Shown one piece after another: positions 37,549 through 47,100 of a stretch of DNA of 64,000 nucleotides. The stretch is from Magnetococcales bacterium (GTDB taxonomy: Bacteria; Pseudomonadota; Magnetococcia; Magnetococcales; UBA8363), in assembly GCA_002753515.1 (NCBI GenBank), contig PEAK01000017.1:1-64000 (forward strand). Reading direction: 5' to 3'. Made by a program: the position numbers and the translations under genes. The first letter of the stretch is position 1; each line of letters opens with the position of its first letter. The notes under the pieces were generated by a model that saw only the letters and a list, made by a program, of their open reading frames with translations, had not been told where the DNA came from and did not search any database.

Positions 37549-37996
37549 GAGGGGGTCCGTTTGGCGTTTGCGAGCGTTCCACAAGAGGATGATGCCATGA
37601 TCATCACCCTCTTTTCAATTGTGCAAAATACCCTGTTTTCCGCTGGGACACACGTAAAATCGCAAGGTTGTGTGCTTGAAGATGGCTGTGTGGTTGGGGC
37701 GGGGTGGCGAACCGGGAAAAAGGGGGAGGGGTTGGAGGGATGGACGCAGATTGAGTGCGGATGGAGGGGTGGGTTTGCGTGCGGTAACGATTGCGGCAAA
37801 TTTTTCCCCCGTCGAAGGAATACTTTTGCCTAGTGGCGTCTTTTCTGCCTTGCCGTTTTGCGCGTAACAATCGATCCAATATTCTGTAACGTATTGTTCT
37901 ACAGTCGATATATTTTTTCCACCAATCTGGCAATCCGTTTGCGTTAGCAATGTTGCACGCGCTGGAATCTTCAACTGACTACTACGGAGCAAGGAA
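37549..37996. other. Intergenic region, no gene seen
   Basis: 448 bases between the hybrid kinase and the ankyrin gene. It is mixed in composition: a G-rich stretch (about 37690-37780) followed by an AT-rich stretch. A weak promoter-like pair (TTGCGC 37858-37863 and TATTCT 37880-37885, spacing 16) could serve the ankyrin gene. A minus-strand open frame crosses it but shows no family motif. Confidence 0.4.
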
Positions 37997-38395
37997 ATGA
38001 AAATTCCCGGATTGGCGATGGTAATACCTGGCATCATGTTTTCCAGCATTATTGATATTTCCAGTACGGACATCGCACCGGAACAAGGCAAGCAGGATGG
38101 ACAGGCTGCGACTGTGCATCATTGCGATGCCGTGGTACGTAACCCGGAAATCATGACCACATTACTTCTGCAAAATCGTCATCTTGATATTATGGATCTT
38201 CAGGGTCGCACAACGCTCATGTGGGCAGCCGAGAATGGTGAGACCGAACTCGTAAAAAAATTGCTGGCATCGGGGGCTGACGTCAACGCTTCGGACTGGT
38301 GGGGACGGACGGCTTTGAGCCTGGCGTTGGAAAAAGATTATCGCAAGATTATTGCCCTTTTGATTGAACATGGTGCCCATATCAGTGCTGGTTGA
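37997..38395 (+). CDS. Small ankyrin-repeat protein
   Basis: 132 residues. The last 70 residues form about two ankyrin repeats (GRTTLMWAAENGETELVKKL and GRTALSLALEKDYRKIIALL). The first 25 residues are hydrophobic (IPGLAMVIPGIMFSSIIDIS) and might be a signal or anchor. Ankyrin repeats mediate protein binding; the partner is unknown. AAGGAAATG gives the start. It stands alone in a region of accessory genes. Confidence 0.8.
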   Translation: MKIPGLAMVIPGIMFSSIIDISSTDIAPEQGKQDGQAATVHHCDAVVRNPEIMTTLLLQNRHLDIMDLQGRTTLMWAAENGETELVKKLLASGADVNASDWWGRTALSLALEKDYRKIIALLIEHGAHISAG

Positions 38396-38751
38396 TATGG
38401 TACGTGCGTCTGCTGATTGGTTGAGCTTGTTTGGTTGACCTTGTTCCGACTGCCCATCCCTTACCCCAACCTGCCGCCCTTTCCTTCTCTCTCCTTGTGA
38501 GAGGGCTTCAGGTGGGGTGGGGAGGGGGCAGGGCACGGACGAAAAAATTCCCCCGCTTTCTCCTCTTGATACATTTGCATGTCAACCTGCTTGGATCCCT
38601 GCGAACCCCATACCCCGTGTATCAAGGCTGGTAAAGAGGGGCAACCTGGGGTAAGGTGTGGGGGTGATTTCCCCAGTGCCTGATAAGAGTTGTTTTAATA
38701 AGTGACGGCGCTTACCGTTGGTTCTTGAGCCGTTGAAAGTTTGAGGAACAC
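38396..38751. repeat. Intergenic region with a pyrimidine/purine-rich inverted repeat
   Basis: 356 bases without a gene. ACCCCAACCTGCCGCCC (about 38463-38480) and GGGCTTCAGGTGGGGT (about 38504-38519) are imperfect reverse complements separated by a CT-rich loop, a structure resembling repetitive extragenic palindromes found in many proteobacteria. No second copy is seen in the window. Confidence 0.4.
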
Positions 38752-39210
38752 ATGTCCCTGTCCATCCATCCCGATTCCATTGAGCAAGCCCATGAACTCA
38801 TCGATATCCTCTATAATAATCTGGAGGACGGTACCATCAAGATGCAGGAAGCGGAGGATTTGGTTCAGGCCAACAAACGGGTAACCGAACTTTTGCTGCA
38901 ATCGGTGGAAAATATTTTGGGTACCATCGGCCAGATCAAGAAAGTTGCCAGTCAGACCAAACTGTTGGCCATAAACGCCGGTATTGAGGCGGCCCAGGCC
39001 GGTGATGCGGGACGCGGTTTCCTGGTGGTGGCCGAGGAGGTCAAGGAACTCTCCAGGCAAACATCCGCCGCAACGACCAACATCATTCGGGAAATTCAAG
39101 AAATTCAGGGCACTACCGACGAAGCGGCCATCAGTCTCAAAACGATGATCAAAAAAATTGATGAGGTCAAGCTGGCCAATCACCATGTGTTGTCGATCAT
39201 TGGCCGATGA
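38752..39210 (+). CDS. Soluble chemoreceptor signalling-tip protein (MCP fragment-like)
   Basis: 152 residues with no membrane segment. Residues about 55-115 contain the strongly conserved hairpin tip of methyl-accepting chemotaxis proteins (VASQTKLLAINAGIEAAQA, then RGFLVVAEEVKELSRQTS), where CheA and CheW bind. Sensor domain, HAMP and most of the methylation helices are absent. It is an intact short gene with GAGGAA before its ATG, so it is not obviously a remnant. Its stop lies 19 bases before the likely start of the DNA methylase gene. Confidence 0.75.
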   Translation: MSLSIHPDSIEQAHELIDILYNNLEDGTIKMQEAEDLVQANKRVTELLLQSVENILGTIGQIKKVASQTKLLAINAGIEAAQAGDAGRGFLVVAEEVKELSRQTSAATTNIIREIQEIQGTTDEAAISLKTMIKKIDEVKLANHHVLSIIGR

Positions 39211-39229
39211 AAGGAAAGAGGTACTTGTA

Positions 39230-41443
39230 TTGCCCATAGAAAATCAATTCGATGTTCCCTTCATTGCCCGAATGGCGTTGAAGGAGAAGCAGGTTCAACA
39301 GAACTACCGACCTATCATTGCCGTACATAAATGGTTTGCACGCCGTCCTGGGACCCTCTTTCGTGGCCTTCTGCTCAGTGAATTTGGTGAGGGACCGGTT
39401 GCCGATGCCTTCTTTCGTTCCCATACCTTTCCAGGCATCAAGGTGGCCGATCCGTTTATGGGTGGTGGAACACCCCTGTTGGAAGCCAATCGCATCGGCT
39501 GCGATGTTACCGGATTCGACATCAACCCCATGTCCGCTTGGATCGTGCATGAAGAGATTGAGCATCTCGATTTACCAGCCTACCATTCTACTGCCGAAGC
39601 CTTACTGTGCTTTTTGGAACAGAAGGTCGGCGGTCTGCAAACGACTTGTTGTACGCTTTGCGGCCACGCTTCAGCCCCTGCCAAAAGCTATCTGTGGGTC
39701 AAGACACTACCCTGTGAGGAATGTGGAAGGGATGTCAACCTTTTTCCTGGTTTCCTGGTAGCGAAGGATCGGCGTCACATAAAAAATGTTCTTCTTTGCC
39801 CGCAATGCGGAGAACTCTGCGAAGTTGACGATTCATCCGATCCGGGCACGTGCCGTGTTTGTCATGGTACTCTAGGCCTGGAAGGCGTAGCCAGGAAGGG
39901 GCATTGCAATTGTCATCATTGTGGACGGAGAAACACCTACCCCCGACCTGATGCAGGACCACCTGATCACCGGATGTTCGCCATTGAGTATCATTGTCAC
40001 CATTGCAAAGTGGGGCACAAAGGGCGGTTCTTTAAAAAGCCCGATCCAGGGGATCTGGAAGCGTATGCTTTGGCGGAACGTCAGTGGCAGGCGATGGAGG
40101 CCCGGTTTGTGCCTGTGGAAGACATCCCTTTGGGAGACGAGACGGGCCGGTTGCATCGGTGGGGTTATCGGCGCTACCGGGATATGTTCAATGCCCGGCA
40201 ATTGCTGGGTTTGGAATGGAGCGCCCGGTTTATTGAAAAGGTGGGTGACGCACGTATTCGGCGTGCTTTGGCTACAAATCTGTCGGATCTGCTGCGCTAC
40301 CAGAACATGCTTTGCCGTTATGATGTTATGGCGCTGAAGGCCTTGGACATCTTTTCCATTCATGGTTTCCCCGTGGGGTTGGTCCAGTGTGAATCCAACC
40401 TGCTTGGAATAGCGAATGGCCGGGGTGTCAACGTGGGCAGCGGTGGATGGCGGAACATCATCGACAAGTATTCTAAGGCCAAGGCGTATTGCGATCACCC
40501 ATTTGAAGTGGACCATCGCGGATCTCGTAAGGTCCAGATTCCCATTCATGGGGAGTGGATTGGCGAAGCCCGACTCAACGGCAAGGCGTTTTCTCCACGC
40601 CAAGTTCAGTTGCAGTGCCAAAGCGCCACAACTGCTGATCTGCCGGAAAACAGCCTGGATGCGGTTTTTACCGATCCCCCTTATTTCGGTAATGTGCAGT
40701 ACGGCGAATTGATGGATTTTTGTTTCGTCTGGTTGAAGCGTTTGGCCAGGGATGATTTGGCAAGGTGGGGTGGGGATACATCCAAGCATGCCGATGAGCT
40801 TACGGGCAATGTAACCCAGGAGCGAGGTCTTGAACATTTCACCACTGGGTTGTCCATGGTTTATTCCAGGATGGCCAAGGCGCTGAAACCCGGCGCTCCT
40901 CTAGCCTTCACCTATCATCATAACCGGCTGGAGGTCTATGGTGCGGTCGGCGTGGCTATCCTTGATGCTGGTTTGATCTGCTCGACTTCTATTCCCTGTC
41001 CTGCGGAAATGGGTGGCTCTATTCACATCCATGGAACAGGTTCATCCATCGTGGACACGGTCTTCGTTTGCCGTAAGCATGGCCATGTGGATGCCCGGCA
41101 ATTGTTCTACGATACCGAACAGTTGCTTGATATTGTTGACAGGGACCTCGAAGCTTTACGTCTGGGAGGTGTCCAGCCAACATTGGGCGATATTCGCTGT
41201 ATCCTGTTCGGTCATTTGACGCGCATGGGCGTTTGGAACCTGCGGAAAACGTGGGAGCCTGGCCTGACCGTCGAACAAAAGCTGCATAGATTTACTCAGG
41301 CACTTCAATGGCTCCCTGATTTTTCCAGAGTTCTTGACCGGGCTGGTAAGGAGCAAGATGATGATCGGCATCTCGGCGGTCTGTTTGCTGGTCGTCCTTC
41401 TCGTTCATCATCCCTGGAGGGCAATCATGCCGTTTCCTTTTGA
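39230..41443 (+). CDS. DNA methyltransferase with zinc ribbons (DUF1156-like)
   Basis: About 737 residues. FxGxG motif I occurs near the N-terminus (VADPFMGGGTPLLEA, about 72-86) and motif IV as TDPPYFGN near residue 480, the order of N6-adenine/N4-cytosine methylases. Between them lie several CxxC pairs (CTLCGH, CEECGRD, CPQCGE, CRVCHG, CHHCGR, CHHCKV, about 135-270), suggesting zinc ribbons. VHKWFARRPGTLFRGLLLSE near the start is typical of DUF1156 methylases. The TTG start at 39230 follows GGAAAGAGG by 8 bases; the open frame extends further into the previous gene. It overlaps the next nuclease gene by 17 bases, as modification and restriction genes often do. Confidence 0.8.
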   Translation: MPIENQFDVPFIARMALKEKQVQQNYRPIIAVHKWFARRPGTLFRGLLLSEFGEGPVADAFFRSHTFPGIKVADPFMGGGTPLLEANRIGCDVTGFDINPMSAWIVHEEIEHLDLPAYHSTAEALLCFLEQKVGGLQTTCCTLCGHASAPAKSYLWVKTLPCEECGRDVNLFPGFLVAKDRRHIKNVLLCPQCGELCEVDDSSDPGTCRVCHGTLGLEGVARKGHCNCHHCGRRNTYPRPDAGPPDHRMFAIEYHCHHCKVGHKGRFFKKPDPGDLEAYALAERQWQAMEARFVPVEDIPLGDETGRLHRWGYRRYRDMFNARQLLGLEWSARFIEKVGDARIRRALATNLSDLLRYQNMLCRYDVMALKALDIFSIHGFPVGLVQCESNLLGIANGRGVNVGSGGWRNIIDKYSKAKAYCDHPFEVDHRGSRKVQIPIHGEWIGEARLNGKAFSPRQVQLQCQSATTADLPENSLDAVFTDPPYFGNVQYGELMDFCFVWLKRLARDDLARWGGDTSKHADELTGNVTQERGLEHFTTGLSMVYSRMAKALKPGAPLAFTYHHNRLEVYGAVGVAILDAGLICSTSIPCPAEMGGSIHIHGTGSSIVDTVFVCRKHGHVDARQLFYDTEQLLDIVDRDLEALRLGGVQPTLGDIRCILFGHLTRMGVWNLRKTWEPGLTVEQKLHRFTQALQWLPDFSRVLDRAGKEQDDDRHLGGLFAGRPSRSSSLEGNHAVSF

Positions 41444-42479
41444 GATCCCTTTCGAGGAAGTCCGGGGAAATTTGGATCGTTATGTTGATGAAGTCTTCGG
41501 TTGCCTCCAGTCGGAATTTCTCGTATTGCCCAAAGGGCCAGGATTCGTTGAATACCCGCTTTTCGAGGAGGGATTTGAGGCACTGAAGAAGGCGACTGGG
41601 AATTTTCATGATTTTTCCCCCGAACGGGTTTATCATGTCGTTGTGACATACCCTATGGCTTTGATTCTTCTCCGCTGCATATTGGGTTTTACACCGCCGG
41701 AGTGGGCCTATGTGGCGACCCAAAGAACGGGGGTTGAAGTGACCCAGGGGGCTGTTCGTTCCTTGGATCGAAAGATCCGCATGAATCCTCGTGTTCCTCT
41801 TGGTGGGAAACGAGACGGACTGACCATGCAACGGGTGCAAGCCCTGGTTGAAACAGCCTGCGTCTTGTTGGTCGAAGGCGCACCATCGGTTCCAGACGAT
41901 AAGCTACACCGTCTGAACAAGGCCGATACCATGGCTGGCTTGGTAGGTCTGCGATCCATGGCTAATCTGGGTGTTCCCTATCCTGTTTTGCTTTATGAAC
42001 GATTTTTGGGACGTCCTTTCGCGGGACACCGGGACTCGGTGAGTGAATTGGTTGGTGATATGCTGGAAAACGCTATTGAGGAAGTTCTGCACCGAGCGGG
42101 AATCAGCTTCCGCAAGACCAAACGGGCACAACGTCTGCCAGGGTTTGATCAAGCGCCCGATTTTATTATACCCAATGAGTTCAACCCGAAGGTGATCATC
42201 GAAGCCAAACTGACGGAGGACGATGGCACGGCCCGTGACAAAGTGACTCGGGTGCAACATCTGAGTCAATTGAGTCTGGAAGGGCAGTCGTCGTATTCTC
42301 CGAAGTATGAGGTGATTGCCTGTATTGCTGGACGAGGATTCGGTGTACGGCGGGAAGATATGAAAAAGTTACTCTTGGCTACCCGTGGCAAGGTGTTCAC
42401 TCTGCAGAATATGAACCAACTGATCGATAAATCCTCGTTGAAATGTTTTCGTACTTTGAACTTGCCAGAATCCTTATAG
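41427..42479 (+). CDS. Putative PD-(D/E)XK restriction endonuclease
   Basis: 350 residues. Near residues 243-261, PDFIIP...VIIEAKL supplies the PD...E-x-K pattern of PD-(D/E)XK nucleases. The N-terminal 230 residues are helical and I do not recognise them. The ATG at 41427 has GGAGG six bases upstream and overlaps the methylase by 17 bases, so the two should be translated together. A type II-like restriction-modification pair is the simplest reading; the recognition sequence cannot be predicted. Confidence 0.65.
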   Translation: MPFPFEIPFEEVRGNLDRYVDEVFGCLQSEFLVLPKGPGFVEYPLFEEGFEALKKATGNFHDFSPERVYHVVVTYPMALILLRCILGFTPPEWAYVATQRTGVEVTQGAVRSLDRKIRMNPRVPLGGKRDGLTMQRVQALVETACVLLVEGAPSVPDDKLHRLNKADTMAGLVGLRSMANLGVPYPVLLYERFLGRPFAGHRDSVSELVGDMLENAIEEVLHRAGISFRKTKRAQRLPGFDQAPDFIIPNEFNPKVIIEAKLTEDDGTARDKVTRVQHLSQLSLEGQSSYSPKYEVIACIAGRGFGVRREDMKKLLLATRGKVFTLQNMNQLIDKSSLKCFRTLNLPESL

Positions 42480-42488
42480 GAGTATGAA

Positions 42489-42710
42489 TTGAAAATAGTT
42501 TCTATATTCAATAATAAGGGTGGCGTTGGAAAGACAACGCTGACTTTTCATTTGGCACATGCCTTGGCGGATATGGGGCACAAGACGCTGCTTATCGACC
42601 TGGATCTGCAGTGTAATTTAACTGTTCACGGTTTAGAATAGGAGGAGTTACATGATATATGTAAATCTGAGGATAAATTTAATGTTGTCTATAACTTCTG
42701 TGAGGGGGGT
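42489..42710 (+). pseudogene. ParA/MinD-like ATPase, broken
   Basis: Starting from TTG at 42489 (AGGAG just upstream), 50 residues include [20 protein letters not shown], the deviant Walker A motif of ParA ATPases, and [12 protein letters not shown]. An in-frame TAG at 42639 interrupts it. The frame then continues with EELHDICKSEDKF to about 42710, where similarity stops and the sequence becomes a minus-strand transglutaminase remnant. The gene lies directly behind the restriction-modification pair and is both interrupted and truncated. Confidence 0.75.
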
Positions 42711-42850
42711 GTTGTACTATTGCACAACATGTGTTGGCCGTTACCCTCTGTGACGAAGCGACCATTTGCGTGAAGAGGGGCTGGTTGCCAAGTGTCCAAG
42801 GAGTGCCCGCGATAGAAAAAAAACGAAGGGGTTCGGTTCGTTCTGGGTAG
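42689..42850 (-). pseudogene. Decayed copy of the 3' end of a DUF2126/transglutaminase gene
   Basis: The minus strand encodes RGHSLDTWQPAPLHANGRFV then TEGNGQHMLCN before a stop at 42689. The intact DUF2126 protein at 44104-47415 has EHGHTLGTWQTTPPPPASGRF then VPEGSGQLLLR in the same place. The DNA also matches around 44200-44310 with clear but incomplete identity, so this is an old or diverged duplicate. Confidence 0.6.
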
Positions 42851-42896
42851 TGATCGATTTTGGGAATAAGAGCGATATTTCCTTGAGAAATTGATG

Positions 42897-43931
42897 TCAC
42901 GCTTTGTCTGAGAAAACATCATCCAGGGATTGAGCGTCCAGAATACGGTCGGTCCATGTCTCGATTTCTTCCAAGGTAGCAACCTTCAATTTTTCTTCCA
43001 CCAAGTTCGGGAGGTTGGGACCGAGCTTCTTTTGGAGGAGACGAAGGAAAGTGAGAACGGCTTCCTCCCGTCGCCCTTTTTGCAGCCCTTTCTGCAGCCC
43101 TTTCTGCAGCCCTTCCATCTGTCCTTCCTGCCGTTCTTTCTGTAGCACTATCTGTGTCCATTTGTTATCTTTATTGGCGATAACATCTCGTGCAAATTGT
43201 GACATCATGTTTTCCTCCTCCTCCGGTCGAACTTGTCGGATAATTTCACGGATGGTTTGTTCGTCGTAGCTTCCATAGGTCTCAACGATGTAGCGAATGA
43301 TGACGTATTGCTCTTCCGGCACTTCTAAAAGAGCCTCGACCAGCAACTCTTTGATCTCCCTTTGCAGTCCCTCCCGAGTCGCATATTTTACCGCCAACAA
43401 CCAAGCTTTCAGACGGGGGTATTTGGACAACACACGGTCGTCGATCTTGCCAAGATCCATGACTACGAAGCGAAGGTTCAGAAGCCATGGTTTCCAACCT
43501 GCCTCAGTATCCACCAAAGCCAGAAATTCATCAGGGATACGCCACTCCGATGCCCCATGATAAAAGACAAAGGGGACGACAGGTGGCATTATTTCCCAGT
43601 CGGGATTGTCGCGTTCCCACTGTTTCCACCATTCGACCGTGTACTTGACAACTTGCCATCCTACCCGACGGTCTGGAAAGCTCTTATGCTCAATCAAAAC
43701 ATACAAAAGCGCTGTTCGACCTGTGATTGTTTTTGCCTGAAAAAGCCGATCAGTCAGATGACTGCGCAATTCCTCATCAACGAAAGATCCATTCACCAGA
43801 ATCGGAGGTTCAGGTGACAATAACGCGGATATCTCCTTTGGCAAGCGCTCGTGCAGCAGGTCTCCAGCTTTTCCTGGATCGGAAAGCAGAGCTTTTACGA
43901 ATCGGTCATGTGGCTGCGCGATATCGGTCAT
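42897..43931 (-). CDS. Rpn family nuclease / putative transposase
   Basis: About 344 residues. PHDRFVKALLSDPGKAGDLL and ALLYVLIEHKSFPDRRVGWQ are the N-terminal signatures of the Rpn (YhgA-like) family with a PD-(D/E)XK fold; E-H-K in IEHK is the likely catalytic part. Residues about 265-290 contain the repeat GLQKGLQKGLQKG from 12-base tandem repeats. The last residues DAQSLDDVFSDK match the tail of the Rpn protein at 1883-2848, although the N-termini belong to different subfamilies. It lies between two degraded segments, as if it came in with a rearrangement. Confidence 0.88.
   Translation of the reverse strand: MTDIAQPHDRFVKALLSDPGKAGDLLHERLPKEISALLSPEPPILVNGSFVDEELRSHLTDRLFQAKTITGRTALLYVLIEHKSFPDRRVGWQVVKYTVEWWKQWERDNPDWEIMPPVVPFVFYHGASEWRIPDEFLALVDTEAGWKPWLLNLRFVVMDLGKIDDRVLSKYPRLKAWLLAVKYATREGLQREIKELLVEALLEVPEEQYVIIRYIVETYGSYDEQTIREIIRQVRPEEEENMMSQFARDVIANKDNKWTQIVLQKERQEGQMEGLQKGLQKGLQKGRREEAVLTFLRLLQKKLGPNLPNLVEEKLKVATLEEIETWTDRILDAQSLDDVFSDKA
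43076..43111 (-). repeat. Three 12-base tandem repeats inside the Rpn gene
   Basis: CTTTTTGCAGCC, CTTTCTGCAGCC and CTTTCTGCAGCC follow each other without gaps. They encode the repeated GLQK units and keep the frame, so the copy number can change without breaking the gene. Confidence 0.85.
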
Positions 43932-44103
43932 TAACAAAGCCCTGGGATCAATGCATTCAAGAAATCATTTTTTAAGCCTATGGCCAACTACTGCATTGAT
44001 CTGTTGCACAGTCGTGCCCCAGACGAAATTGTCCCCGATTTTTCGGTTGTCGTCCACTGGAATCGTCCATAGCCATTCTGTGAGATTCTCCCTTGGAATG
44101 GGG

Positions 44104-47100
44104 TTATTGTTTGATGGAACCTGTTTTTCCCATGGGGAAGATGCGTCGCAGATCCAATGTTGTTGATAACTCCCGTGTGGTGGTCAGGGGGTCGTCGCGC
44201 AGTAAGAGCTGACCACTCCCTTCCGGTACGAAGCGGCCACTGGCGGGTGGGGGTGGGGTGGTTTGCCAGGTTCCCAGGGTGTGCCCATGTTCCCAAAAGC
44301 GGCTGAAACGTCGGGATTCCGCTTCCAGACCATTGATGGGGAAGGTATCGTAATGTCGTCCCCCCGGATGGGCGACGTGATAGGTGCATCCGCCAATGGC
44401 GCGCTGATTCCACAGATCGACGACATCGAAGACCAGGGGGGAGTGTACCGGCATCAGCGGGTGGAGTCCGGATGGGGGTTGCCAAGCCTTGAAACGGATG
44501 CCGGCAACGTATTCCCCGTTGATACCCGTGGAGCGCAGCGGTAGACGGTAGCCGTTGCAGCTCACCCCATGTCGCTCGGGGACAATTCCCGAAACTTTCA
44601 CCTGTAACCGTTCCACGGAAGAATCGACAAAGCGGGCGGTCCCTTGCCGGGTCGTTTCCTCACCCAAAACATGCCAAGGTTCCAAAGCTTGCCGCAATTC
44701 CAGGGTGACGGTCCCGTACTGAACCGATCCCAGCGTGGGAAAGCGAAAGGATAAAAACGGGTCGAGCCAGGATGGATCGAACGGATATCCGGCCCGGTTC
44801 ATCTCGTCGACCACGTGACGCAAATCGGATTCAACAAAGAAAGGGAGCATGAATTGATCATGCAAGGCACTGCCCCAGCGGATCAGGGGGTGACGATACG
44901 GTTGGCGCCAAAACCAGGCGACAAATATTCTGAGCATCAAGGCTTGCACCAGACTCATGTAGGCGTGCGGCGGCATTTCAAAGGCGCGCAATTCCAACAA
45001 ACCCAAACGCCCCGCATAGCCTTCGGGGGAATAGAGTTTGTCGATACAAAATTCGGCGCGATGGGTATTGCCGGTGAGATCGACCAGGAGGTGCCTCAGC
45101 AGGCGATCCGCCAGCCAAGGGCGTTGGTCTATCCTTTCGGGAATTTGGCTCAAGGCGATTTCAAGTTCATGCAAACTGTCCAGGCGTGCCTCATCGACCC
45201 GGGGGGCTTGGCTGGTTGGACCGATGAACAGCCCAGAAAACAGGTAGGACAAGCCCGGATGGTGTTGCCACCAGGTAATCAGGCTGGCCAACAGGTCGGG
45301 GCGTCGCAACAGCGGACTCAAAGAGGGATTGGGGCCGCCAATGGTCATGTGATTACCACCACCGGTGCCGGTATGTCGGCCATCGACAAGAAATTTTTCG
45401 GTTCCCAGGCGTGACAGTTTCGCCTCTTCGTACAGGGCGATGGTTTTGTCTTTCAGCGTGTCCCACGTGAGGGACGGATGGATGTTGACTTCGATGACCC
45501 CCGGATCGGGTGTTATGAAAAATCGTTGCAGGCGAACATCTTCGGGTGGCGCATACCCCTCCAGAATCGGGTCGATGCCGGTATGGGTGGCGGTGGTTTC
45601 GATAGCCTGAATGAGGGCGATGAAACTTTCCAGGCGCACCAAGGGGGGGAGGAATAAAAATAACTTGCCATCCCGCGGTTCCAGGGTCAGGGCGGTGCGG
45701 ACAAATCCCTGGCGGTGGCGTCCAACAGGGGGGCGACGGGGTAGGGGAACCTCGGGTGACAATGGGCAACGTTCGGCATCGACCGGACTCAGTCCGTGCT
45801 GATTCAGGCTATCCAAAGGCAAGCGCAATCCCATGGGCGAGTCGCCGGGGAGCAAAAAAATCTCATTTTGCCGCACCACCCAGGGACCGCTGATCCATTC
45901 ATCCGTATCCATATCGTGATCCAGGGGGAGGAGATACCCCACGGGTTGCCCCAGTCCCTGGTGTAACAACCGCGCCAGCCGTCGTCGTTCCAACGGATCC
46001 TTCAGGTTTGCGGTCATGGGATCGCAATCGGCAGGCAAGGTGGCTTCTTTCCAAAGGTGGTAGAACGGGTCTTCGTAAGCCGGTCTGATATAGCGATCAA
46101 TCCCCCCCAAGGCTCTTCCCAGTTCCCTCAGAAATCGTTGGGCGGCAGTGGCATCGAGTGATTTTTCCTGCTCGTTGAACAGATAGGGCCGGTTCCAAAG
46201 GGGGATGCCATCGGTACGGAAGAAACAGCCGTAGCGCCAACGCGGCAACTCTTCCCCTGGATACCATTTGCCTTGGCCCAGATGGAGCAATCCCCCCGGG
46301 GCGAAACGGTTCCGCAGTCGCAGCAACAGATCCAGGGCCAGGGTACGTTTGTGCAAGCCGTCTGCCGCTACGGTCCACTCCGGGGCGTCCATGTCATCGA
46401 TGGAGACGAAGGTGGGTTCGCCCCCCATCGACAGGTGGACCTCTCCCGCCGTCAATTCATCATCCACCTGGTGGCCCAAACAATCGATGGCCTGCCATTG
46501 TTCCTCGGTGTAAGGTTTTGTGGTTCGCGGAGTTTCCCGAATGCGGGTCACCGTGTTTTTAAATTTTAACTCAGTCTGACACGGATCGGTCAAACCACTG
46601 ACCGGGGCGGCACTCGCATAGTGGGGGGTGCAGGCGAGAGGGATGTGTCCCTCTCCGGCGAACAATCCCGAAGTGGGATCCAGACCCAACCAACCCGCCC
46701 CGGGGACATAGACCTCGCACCAGGCATGCAGATCGGTAAAATCCTGAGAGGGTCCGGAAGGTCCATCCAAGGATTTTTCATCGGCGGTCAATTGGATCAG
46801 GTATCCTGAAACAAAGCGTGCCGCTAAGCCCAGGTGCCGCATCGCCTGCACCAAGGTCCAAGCGCTGTCGCGGCAGGAGCCGGTTTTTTTACGCAACGTC
46901 TCCTCGGTCGTTTGCACCCCGGGTTCCAAGCGGATTGTGTAGCCGATTTCCTGCCACAGGTGGCGATTGATCGCGACCAAAAAGTCGATGGTTCTTATAT
47001 CCTTTTCAAGTTTGATCCCCTTTAGCCAGCGTTCCAACAGGGGGCTTTTTTCATCGATGACCAGGTAGGGGGCCAACTCCTCCCGTAATTCGGCAGCATA

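Noticed and set aside
37615-38091. 158-residue minus-strand open frame before the ankyrin gene
   Set aside because: It overlaps the ankyrin start, has no recognisable motif and no clear ribosome binding site; probably chance.
43980-44072. 31-codon open frame beginning MANYCIDLLHS
   Set aside because: Codon use looks plausible but it is too short to assign; mentioned only as a possible fragment in the scar region.
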